Below are positions 1-5,243 of a DNA stretch of 37,449 bases, piece by piece. The stretch is taken from positions 1-37,449 of the forward strand of contig NZ_FONV01000039.1 in assembly GCF_900113015.1 (NCBI RefSeq), written 5' to 3'. The position numbers were made by a program, and so were the translations under genes. The notes below the pieces were generated by a model, which saw only the letters and a list, made by a program, of their open reading frames with translations, was not told the origin of the DNA and ran no database searches. The stretch's first letter is position 1. Each line of letters begins with the position of its first letter. The DNA is from Actinoplanes philippinensis. GTDB lineage: Bacteria > Actinomycetota > Actinomycetes > Mycobacteriales > Micromonosporaceae.

Positions 1-1
1 A

Positions 2-37
2 GTCATCCGCCGCAACGCCATCCACAAGGGCAAATGA
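2..37 (+). CDS. 3' end of an unidentified gene (partial)
   Basis: An open frame enters from the left edge and ends at TGA 35-37, giving the C-terminal residues VIRRNAIHKGK. The product cannot be identified from eleven residues. A real gene end is supported by the strong hairpin with a T-run at 119-147 just downstream, and by the second copy of the last four codons and stop at the opposite window edge in inverted orientation. It could also be a chance open frame. Confidence 0.4.
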   Translation, partial: VIRRNAIHKGK

Positions 38-116
38 CAGCCCTCACCCCGCACCACGAACACACCCACACCACACCGCCAGACCACCCTGCCCACAGAA
101 CGGTCAAAACACGAGG
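22..116 (+). repeat. Left copy of 95-bp terminal inverted repeat
   Basis: Bases 22-116 are the reverse complement of 37355-37449 with one mismatch (C at 96 against the complement of T at 37375). The copy starts inside the last codons of the left-edge reading frame and ends just before the hairpin at 119. It is rich in C and A on this strand. The right copy is cut by the window edge, so the true repeat may be longer. Confidence 0.95.
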
Positions 117-118
117 AA

Positions 119-147
119 ACGGCCCGGCGATCGCCGGGCCGTTTTTT
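119..147. terminator. Strong intrinsic terminator
   Basis: A perfect GC-rich palindrome (arms 119-130 and 131-142) is followed by six T on the plus strand (142-147). It sits between the left-edge frame (plus strand) and the stop of the nitroreductase gene (minus strand), so it can end both transcripts. The T-run favours the plus-strand gene. Confidence 0.85.
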
Positions 148-782
148 CAAGCCCACTGAACGGTGGTCTCCGGCGCCAGTCGCGGCAGACGAGCTCGCCA
201 CGGCGTCGGCCCTGGGTGGCCGAGGTTCACCACCGCCAGCGACCGGTATCGCCCGTCCGGGAAGAACTCGGCGTCGACGCCGGCCTTGTCGAAACCGGTC
301 ATCGGGCCCGCGACCAGTCCGATCGAACGCGCCGCGAGAATGAAGTAGCCGACCTGCAGCGCGGCACTGAACGTCCCGTTGGTGAGACGCAAGGGCTCAT
401 TCGCCTCGTACGTGTCCTTCAGCCCGGGATTGTGCGGGAACACCTCGGGCACGTACTCGTGGAACGCCGTGTCCAGCGCCAGGACCGCGACGACCGGCGC
501 GCTCTGGGACTTGGGCCGGTTGCCTTCGGCCAGGTGCGGGATGAGACGGTTCTTTCCCTCTTCGGTACGCACGTAGAGCACCCGCAGTGGCTGGGTGTTG
601 GAGGCGGTCGGCGGCCACTTCGCCAGGTCCCAGATTTCCGCGAGCTCAGCGTCGGACACCGGCGTCGATGCGAACGAGGAGGCTGTCCGGGCCTCGGTGA
701 ACAGCAGGGCCCGCCCGTCGTCACCGAGCCGGGGCCGGGCGGGAGTGTCCGCGTTCAGATTCGCTTCAGAAAGAGTATCCAC
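147..782 (-). CDS. Nitroreductase-family protein, RutE/malonic semialdehyde reductase-like
   Basis: About 211 aa from GTG 782. The open frame runs further upstream, but that part is low-complexity and not family-like. The body follows the RutE/HadB/RutE-like nitroreductase subfamily: LFTEARTASSF, then DLAKWPPTASNTQP (FMN-binding Asn/Thr region), the central NEPLRLTNGTFSAALQ helix, and GLVAGPMTGFDKAGVD near residue 165. Family members are FMN-dependent NAD(P)H oxidoreductases of about 195-200 aa. No other pyrimidine-degradation gene is present, so the substrate is open and a quinone or nitro compound is equally possible. The start is uncertain because no good ribosome site precedes GTG 782, and a weak promoter-like pair (TTAGTC, 18 bp, GATACT, minus strand) overlaps it, so translation could begin a few codons later. 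The HxlR regulator just upstream on the same strand is its likely controller. Confidence 0.8.
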   Translation of the reverse strand: MDTLSEANLNADTPARPRLGDDGRALLFTEARTASSFASTPVSDAELAEIWDLAKWPPTASNTQPLRVLYVRTEEGKNRLIPHLAEGNRPKSQSAPVVAVLALDTAFHEYVPEVFPHNPGLKDTYEANEPLRLTNGTFSAALQVGYFILAARSIGLVAGPMTGFDKAGVDAEFFPDGRYRSLAVVNLGHPGPTPWRARLPRLAPETTVQWA

Positions 783-1018
783 TTCTAAAAAGCTAGCGAC
801 TAACCGGCAGAAAGCCACTCCTCGCCCGGTGAACTCGATCACCACCCGGTCGGGAGGAGTCGACGGTGAGGGAACGCTGTCGCCAGAAAGGCGCGGTGAT
901 GGGCGGGACGGGCCGCCTGCGTCGCGCGGTGGCCACGGGACTGGGTGGGATCCATGGAACGGGTGGTCGTACCACCATGGGGTGTCCAAGGACCGCAAGG
1001 GAAAGCGACCGGAAGAGA

Positions 1019-1354
1019 TCAGGGGATGTGCTCGTCGGCCCAGTCGGCGATGCGGTCGAGGGCCGGCATCAAAGCGTGCCCCGCCGGCGTCAAGCCGTAG
1101 GAGACCGACACCGGCGGGCCTTCGTCGACGATGCGGACGATCAGGCCGGCGGTGGCCAGACTGGACAGGCGGTTGGAGAGAACCGAGTCGCTGATGCCGG
1201 AGATGCTGCGGGAGAGGTCGCGGAAACCGACCGGCTCGCCGCGAAGTTTGCCCAGGACTGCGGCATTCCAGCGGCGCCCTAGGAACTCGAAGGCTCGGGA
1301 CAGGGCGGCATCACGGCGCACGCACGACGCGTGCTGCTCGTCGACCACTGTCAT
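1019..1354 (-). CDS. HxlR-family winged-helix regulator
   Basis: 111 aa. The sequence has the HxlR layout: an N-terminal Cys (SCVRRDAAL), the AFEFLGRRWNAAVLGKL helix, the recognition region GFRDLSRSISGISDSVLSNRL, and the wing LIVRIVDEGPPVSVSYGLTPAG. HxlR proteins are small dimeric regulators that often use an N-terminal Cys to sense electrophiles or oxidants and often control a nearby nitroreductase or oxidoreductase. That matches the nitroreductase gene 236 bp downstream on the same strand. Its ATG (1352-1354) lies only 10 bp after the stop of the 51-aa membrane protein, so it may also be cotranscribed with the two small genes upstream. No strong ribosome site is visible. Confidence 0.85.
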   Translation of the reverse strand: MTVVDEQHASCVRRDAALSRAFEFLGRRWNAAVLGKLRGEPVGFRDLSRSISGISDSVLSNRLSSLATAGLIVRIVDEGPPVSVSYGLTPAGHALMPALDRIADWADEHIP

Positions 1355-1364
1355 GAATGCAAAA

Positions 1365-1520
1365 CTACACGCCCGGACGCTGCAGTGAGGTGGGCAACTG
1401 CTCGGGCGGGACGCACTCGATGCAGCCGTCGTCGCCGCTCCGCAAATACCACCCGAGGGCGACGCCGGCGAAGAGGCTGAGCATGCCGACGACCGCGGAG
1501 ACGGTGACCGCGCCGGTCAT
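1365..1520 (-). CDS. 51-aa single-pass membrane protein, translationally coupled
   Basis: A short gene starting at ATG 1518-1520, which overlaps the TGA of the upstream 99-aa gene as ATGA. It begins MTGAVTVSAVVGMLSLFAGV and has one hydrophobic segment (residues 4-24) ending in GWYLRSG, then a short polar tail with two Cys (GCIEC). The ATGA overlap and the hydrophobic profile support a real coupled gene. I do not recognise the family and do not assign a function. The tail Cys residues could be on the outside or inside of the membrane. Confidence 0.6.
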   Translation of the reverse strand: MTGAVTVSAVVGMLSLFAGVALGWYLRSGDDGCIECVPPEQLPTSLQRPGV

Positions 1521-1816
1521 GTCAGCGGGCTCCGGCGGACCAGCCGCAGACCGCGCTGGTCGAGGTCGGGGGCACTGTCGGCCCGGAACGTCACATACGG
1601 CGCGGTGAACGTGTCGACGCCGGTGCCGCGGTGGTTGCTCGGCTGGTAGGTGACGGTGACCGCACGGGGGGAGGCCGCCTCGATGATGCCGGCCCGCCAG
1701 CCGTCCTTATATACCCACACCGGGTCGGCAGGCCGGTAGCTCTCGGCCGGGGCGACCTCGGCCGGATCGCGGTGCACCGGGGTCACGGTGGGCGTGGACG
1801 CCGTCAGGTTCGGCAT
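1517..1816 (-). CDS. Hypothetical 99-aa protein
   Basis: Starts at ATG 1814-1816 with a good ribosome site (GGAGG, about eight bases upstream). The core reads PADPVWVYKDGWRAGIIEAA then AVTVTYQPSNHRGTGVDTF and YVTFRADS. This is a small beta-rich pattern of the kind seen in short SH3-like or Tudor-like domains, but that is only an impression. It is divergent from the XRE regulator gene, and the 48-bp element shared with the DUF397 promoter lies between them. Its stop overlaps the start of the 51-aa membrane protein, so the two are a unit. Function unknown. Confidence 0.75.
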   Translation of the reverse strand: MPNLTASTPTVTPVHRDPAEVAPAESYRPADPVWVYKDGWRAGIIEAASPRAVTVTYQPSNHRGTGVDTFTAPYVTFRADSAPDLDQRGLRLVRRSPLT

Positions 1817-1925
1817 GGAAATGCCTCCAATGGCTTGAGGCGGACTCTTGCCGGGACGCGACGCAACATCTGAGCAGGCGAAGTTTTCGGCACGCTGTGT
1901 CAGCGGTCGGATCGTGTCTGTCAGC

Positions 1926-1973
1926 TATCATGCTCGTCATCAAGTGCGTTCGCAAGGCCGTCTGCACGTGCAT
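1926..1973 (+). promoter_or_regulatory. 48-bp upstream element, XRE copy
   Basis: Read toward the XRE gene the element has three conserved blocks: TATCATGCTC (1926-1935), CGCAAGGCC (1951-1959) and TGCACGTGCAT (1963-1973). The last contains the perfect palindrome TGCACGTGCA. The same blocks with identical spacing occur at 3339-3386 on the minus strand, upstream of DUF397. This copy sits 115 bp before the XRE start and 109 bp before the divergent 99-aa gene. It is probably an operator for the XRE protein or a shared regulator. Confidence 0.7.
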
Positions 1974-2088
1974 CCGCAACGGCGTGCGGCGTGAAGGGGA
2001 CGAACGGACCGGTTTCGTCGTTGACGATCTCCGCTCTAGGATGCGTAAGGCTGCGCCGGGCAGTCACAAAGCAGCGACGAGGAGTCAG

Positions 2089-2979
2089 GTGAGCGCGGGT
2101 TCGCTGGAGGAGGCGCCGGGCGGCGGCCCCACGGTGCTGCGCATCCTGCTCGGTTCCCAGCTTCGTAAGCTGCGGGAGTCGAGAGGGATCACCCGGGAGG
2201 CGGCCGGCTACGAGATCCGCGCCTCCGGTTCCAAGATCAGCCGGATGGAGCTCGGCCGGGTCAGTTTCAAGGAACGCGACGTCGCCGATCTGTTGACCAT
2301 GTATGGGGTGTCCGACTCCGCGGAGCGTGACGCGCTGATCGGGCTCGCCCGTCAGGCCAATAACCCCGGCTGGTGGCAGCACTTCGGCGACGTTCTGCCG
2401 AACTGGTTCCAGGCCTATCTGGGGCTCGAGGCGGCCGCCTCGCTGATCCGGACCTACGAGATCCAGTTCGTTCCCGGTCTGCTGCAGACTCCCGACTACG
2501 CGCGGGCCGTGATCATGCTGGGTCATGCCGGCGCCAGCGCCGACGAGATCAACCGCCGGGTCGACGTGCGGCGGCAGCGGCAGCAGATCCTCACCCGTTC
2601 GGGTGGGCCCCAGCTGTGGGCGGTGATCGACGAGGCGGTCCTGCGGCGCCCGATCGGCGGCGTCGACGTGATGCGCGCCCAGATCGAGGCGCTGATCGAG
2701 GCCTCGAAGCTGCCGGGTGTCCGGCTGCAGATCATCCCGTTCCTGGCCGGCGGGCATGCCGCGGCGGGCGGGCCGTTCGCGATCCTGCGGTTCCCCGAGC
2801 CGGAGCTGCCCGACGTGGTCTATGTGGAGCAGCTGACCAGCGCGATCTACCTGGACAAGCGTGAGGACGTGGATCACTACGCGATGGCGATGGAGCGGGT
2901 CTGTATCGACGCCGAGCCGCCGAACCACACTCCCGAGATCCTGGGCAAGCTGCTGAACGAGGTCGGCCGCCCGGTCTGA
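2089..2979 (+). CDS. XRE-family regulator with DUF5753 domain (Scr1-type)
   Basis: 296 aa from GTG 2089, chosen because GAGGAG (2079-2084) precedes it; the frame is open further upstream without a ribosome site. Residues about 20-80 form an XRE helix-turn-helix (LGSQLRKLRESRGITREAAG, then GSKISRMELGRVSFKERDV). The remainder is the actinobacterial DUF5753 domain, with signature segments FQAYLGLEAAASLIRTYE, FVPGLLQTPDYARAV, RQQILTR, and LPDVVYVEQLTSAIYLDK. Such regulators occur in large numbers in Streptomyces and Actinoplanes, usually beside a DUF397 protein that modulates them, and pairs of this kind have been tied to antibiotic production and toxin-antitoxin-like behaviour. Here the DUF397 gene is downstream and convergent, with a common upstream element suggesting joint control. 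Confidence 0.92.
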   Translation: MSAGSLEEAPGGGPTVLRILLGSQLRKLRESRGITREAAGYEIRASGSKISRMELGRVSFKERDVADLLTMYGVSDSAERDALIGLARQANNPGWWQHFGDVLPNWFQAYLGLEAAASLIRTYEIQFVPGLLQTPDYARAVIMLGHAGASADEINRRVDVRRQRQQILTRSGGPQLWAVIDEAVLRRPIGGVDVMRAQIEALIEASKLPGVRLQIIPFLAGGHAAAGGPFAILRFPEPELPDVVYVEQLTSAIYLDKREDVDHYAMAMERVCIDAEPPNHTPEILGKLLNEVGRPV

Positions 2980-2992
2980 GACCGAGCGGCCG
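2964..2992. terminator. Hairpin across the XRE stop codon
   Basis: Arms 2964-2976 and 2980-2992 pair over 13 positions with one mismatch. The three-base loop is exactly the TGA stop of the XRE gene. It lies between the convergent XRE and DUF397 genes and could serve as a two-way terminator, although there is no T-run. Confidence 0.55.
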
Positions 2993-3015
2993 ACGGAGAG
3001 CGTCGCAGGGAAGTA

Positions 3016-3252
3016 TCAGGCGATGAGGTTGTCGAAGTCTCCGTCGCGGACGCCGCCGAGGAAGGCCTCGATCTCGGCGCGGTTGTAGATCAGTGCAGCA
3101 CCCTCGGGATCCCGGGAGTTACGCACAGCGACGTCGCCGTTGGGCAGGACGGCGCACTCAACGCAGTTGCCGCTCGGGTTGCTGCGGCGGCTCTTCTGCC
3201 AGGTGACTCCCTGCAGATCGCCGGCGGGCATGCCGTTGACCACGTTGGTCAT
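3016..3252 (-). CDS. DUF397 domain protein
   Basis: 78 aa, a full-length DUF397 protein. It has the family signature TWQKSRRSNPSGNCVECAVLPNGDVAVRNSRDPEG split over residues 18-52 and ends in an acidic stretch (AEIEAFLGGVRDGDFDNL). AGGGAG is placed as a ribosome site nine bases before ATG 3252. DUF397 proteins are small partners of DUF5753-type XRE regulators. Here the two genes converge rather than lying in tandem, which is the more usual order. An identical 48-bp element upstream of each suggests they are still co-regulated. Confidence 0.92.
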   Translation of the reverse strand: MTNVVNGMPAGDLQGVTWQKSRRSNPSGNCVECAVLPNGDVAVRNSRDPEGAALIYNRAEIEAFLGGVRDGDFDNLIA

Positions 3253-3338
3253 TCCAAGCTCCCTAGATTTGCCCCCGGATCGCCCATCGATCCGGAGTCG
3301 GTGGTGTCCGCGTGCCCAATTCAGGTCGTCGATGCAAA

Positions 3339-3386
3339 TGCACGTGCATCTGGCCTTGCGTAGTCACGGGATTCTGAGCATGATAA
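3339..3386 (-). promoter_or_regulatory. 48-bp upstream element, DUF397 copy
   Basis: On the minus strand, reading toward DUF397, the order is TATCATGCTC (3386-3377), CGCAAGGCC (3361-3353), TGCACGTGCAT (3349-3339). Block order and spacing equal the copy before the XRE gene. The palindrome here is 12 bp (ATGCACGTGCAT, 3339-3350). The element ends 86 bp before the DUF397 start and 131 bp before the divergent gene at 3518. Confidence 0.7.
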
Positions 3387-3409
3387 CGCACGTACTACTC
3401 CCTAGGGGT

Positions 3410-3425
3410 GTCACTCAGGGTGACA
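3410..3425. promoter_or_regulatory. Operator-like palindrome TGTCAC-N4-GTGACA
   Basis: Perfect six-base arms with a four-base spacer, about 90 bp before the 82-aa gene. The GGTGAC half is repeated at 3432-3437, 13 bp further on. The symmetry suits a dimeric regulator, but the protein is not known. Confidence 0.4.
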
Positions 3426-3517
3426 TCTTTAGGTGACGGGTCGGTCGCGGAGCGACAGTCTGCGGCCTCGGCGCGAGGCTCCCTGGCGGGGGCGTCCTTA
3501 GCGAGAGGTGACAAGCA

Positions 3518-3766
3518 ATGTCGATACCGAACACCGGCCCCGAACACCCCGAGCCGGGTGGCTCCGGCGTGGTCGATGGGCCGCGCTGGGGAAACTCGCT
3601 GGTTCACCGGGACGCGCCGTTCACCGACGAGGTGTTCGCGGCGTCGACTCGGGCGACCATGGTGACGCACCGGTTCGGAGGGGTCAGGTATGCGTTGAGC
3701 CGGCCCGGCGGGACGACCGTCCGGAGACCGCCTGTCGAGGAGGATGAGTCCGACGCGCGCGACTGA
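3518..3766 (+). CDS. Hypothetical 82-aa protein
   Basis: Starts at ATG 3518 after a purine-rich ribosome site (GAGAGG, around 3503-3508). The product is hydrophilic, with a Pro/Gly-rich start (NTGPEHPEPGGSG), a middle RDAPFTDEVFAASTRATMVTH, then RFGGVRYALSRPGG and an acidic tail. No domain is recognised. It is divergent from DUF397, across the shared element and the TGTCAC palindrome. Its end overlaps the next gene by 23 bp, so the two are probably expressed together. Confidence 0.6.
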   Translation: MSIPNTGPEHPEPGGSGVVDGPRWGNSLVHRDAPFTDEVFAASTRATMVTHRFGGVRYALSRPGGTTVRRPPVEEDESDARD

Positions 3767-4121
3767 GCTCGTTCGTTGCCACCGCCAGCAGCGACCTGCC
3801 CGGCCCCCGCAGGCGCGGGCCCCACACGTCCGCGGCAACCGCCTGCGGCCCAGTGGGCCCGCCTGGCCGGTGTACGAGTTCGCCGAGTCGGATTACTGCT
3901 ACGGCATCGGGCCGATCCGGCTCCGCCTCGAATGGGTGAACTGGGCCAAGCCCATCCCCCACGAGGGTGACTACTGGCTCGGCGTCCGAGGTGTCGTGAT
4001 CGATCGTTTCGGACGTGCGGGCGCCGTACGGGAGATGCTGGTCCGTGCGGCGTGTGTGCCCGTCCCGCCCGCCGCCAAGCGGCCACGCTTGCGGGTGTTG
4101 CGCAGCAGCACACCCGTCTGA
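3744..4121 (+). CDS. Hypothetical protein, overlaps the 82-aa gene
   Basis: Up to 125 aa. The first ~40 residues are Arg/Pro-rich and look poorly conserved. The core (YEFAESDYCYGIGPIRLRLEWV, NWAKPIPHEGDYWLGVRGVVID and RAGAVREMLVRAACVPV, residues about 44-105) looks like a compact folded domain. The start is doubtful: GAGGAGG lies only one base before ATG 3744, so initiation may be a little later in the frame. I do not recognise the family. The overlap with the preceding gene suggests coupled translation. Confidence 0.55.
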   Translation: MSPTRATELVRCHRQQRPARPPQARAPHVRGNRLRPSGPAWPVYEFAESDYCYGIGPIRLRLEWVNWAKPIPHEGDYWLGVRGVVIDRFGRAGAVREMLVRAACVPVPPAAKRPRLRVLRSSTPV

Positions 4122-4123
4122 CG

Positions 4124-4166
4124 CCGGGTGGGCGGCGCGGTTCCCCGTGCTGGGCCGCCCACCCGG
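4124..4166. terminator. Long perfect stem after the 125-aa gene
   Basis: Arms 4124-4136 and 4154-4166 are perfect 13-base complements (CCGGGTGGGCGGC and its complement) with a 17-base loop. The stem lies just after the stop of the plus-strand gene in a convergent gap. No T-run follows, so termination is inferred from stem strength and location only. Confidence 0.5.
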
Positions 4167-4310
4167 TCTGAATACGTCGCTGGGCCGCGCACCGGGCCGG
4201 AGATCAGTTCACTGGGTCGCCCGCCGGGTCTGAATCGTCGCTGGGCCGCGGAGGGCCTGAAATCAGTCGCTGGCCGCACGCCGGGTCGGGAAGCGGTCGC
4301 TGCCCGCCCC
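4149..4310 (+). repeat. Degenerate ~30-bp tandem repeat, about five to six units
   Basis: Unit starts fall at 4149, 4179, 4211, 4240, 4269 and 4299, spaced 30, 32, 29, 29 and 30 bp. The shared start is GCTGGGCCGC, then CACCGGGTCTGAA, then TCAGTC or a variant. Units differ at several positions, so the array is old or loosely constrained. It fills the convergent gap between the 125-aa gene and the methyltransferase and stops at the methyltransferase stop codon. Confidence 0.7.
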
Positions 4311-5131
4311 TACGGCTTGCGGGCCACTCCGGCCCAGTAGTAGGCGGCCTCGGGATTGTCGACCGGCTCGTCCGGCCGCCACGCCGACACCGGGGACACG
4401 CCCGGCTCCAGCATCTCCCAGTCACCGAAGAACCGCTCGACCGCCTCACGAGTCCGGGCGACCAGGGTCATCCCGGCCCCGGTGGCGGCGGCGACCGCGG
4501 CATTCACCTCGTCGGGATTGAAGTCGGCGGTCGGGTGGGTGATCGCCAGGCAGCTGCCGGACGGCAGGGCGTCACACAGCTCGGCCACCTTCGACCACGG
4601 GTCGTCGGCGTCGGACAGCAGCATGAGGATCGCGATCAGGGTGAGCCCGACCGGCTCCCGCAGATCGATGGCGTCCCGCAGTGCCTCGTTCGTCAGGATG
4701 GATTTCGGCTCGCGGATGTCGGCGGCGATGTATTCACTGCGGCCGGACGGGTGGCTGAGCATCAGGGCGCGGGCGTGCACCAGCACGATCGGGTCATTGT
4801 CCACATAGACCACCCGCGTCGCCGGCTCGATGCCCTGCGCGACCTCGTGCAGGTTGGGCCGGGTGGGGATGCCGGTGCCGATGTCGAGGAACTGGCGGAT
4901 GCCCTCTTTGCGCACCAGGTCACGGGCGACCCGGTGGACGAACTTCCGGTTCTCCTTCGCCATGTACCGCATACCGGGGATGGCCTGGATCATCGCCTCG
5001 CCGACGGCCCGGTCGACGGCGAAGTTGTCCTTGCCGCCCAGCCAGTAGTCGTAGATGCGGGCCGAGTGTGGAGCGTTGATGTTGACCCCGGGCGGGGCGA
5101 CCTCGGTAGGTGCGGAACTGCCCTCTGCCAC
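4310..5131 (-). CDS. SAM-dependent methyltransferase, DUF574 (Methyltransf_19) family
   Basis: 273 aa from GTG 5131, chosen because AAGGAGG precedes it by seven bases; the frame extends 11 codons further without a site. The N-terminus has the family opening NAPHSARIYDYWLGGKDNF. SAM-binding motif I is FLDIGTGIPTRPNLHEVAQ near residue 80, followed by VVYVDNDPIVLVHARALM and an ADIREP motif. The region LIAILMLLSDADDPW replaces the usual catalytic loop. The family is very common in actinomycetes, with many copies per genome, but substrates are mostly unknown. A promoter (TTAAGT, 17 bp, TAGGCT) lies upstream. The gene stands alone, and its 3' end meets the tandem repeat. Confidence 0.9.
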   Translation of the reverse strand: MAEGSSAPTEVAPPGVNINAPHSARIYDYWLGGKDNFAVDRAVGEAMIQAIPGMRYMAKENRKFVHRVARDLVRKEGIRQFLDIGTGIPTRPNLHEVAQGIEPATRVVYVDNDPIVLVHARALMLSHPSGRSEYIAADIREPKSILTNEALRDAIDLREPVGLTLIAILMLLSDADDPWSKVAELCDALPSGSCLAITHPTADFNPDEVNAAVAAATGAGMTLVARTREAVERFFGDWEMLEPGVSPVSAWRPDEPVDNPEAAYYWAGVARKP

Positions 5132-5197
5132 GACCCGCCTCCTTGCAAAAGAACGCGGCGACACCTCGCGTCGACACGCCGCGTCACGACCCAGCCC

Positions 5198-5226
5198 AGC
5201 CTAGCCGCAACGATCGACCGACTTAA
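5198..5226 (-). promoter_or_regulatory. Sigma70-type promoter for the DUF574 methyltransferase
   Basis: On the minus strand, TTAAGT (5226-5221) and TAGGCT (5203-5198) are separated by 17 bp, about 65 bp before GTG 5131. The -10 fits the actinobacterial TANNNT rule. Confidence 0.5.
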
Positions 5227-5243
5227 CCCCCGGAATCCCGTTT

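Noticed and set aside
783..998. N-terminal extension of the nitroreductase up to 998
   Set aside because: The extra ~72 residues are Pro/Arg/Ser-rich, unlike the family, and no ribosome site precedes the upstream start.
4149..4310. CRISPR array
   Set aside because: Units are contiguous and diverged over their whole length, with no constant repeat separated by unique spacers, and no cas gene is present.
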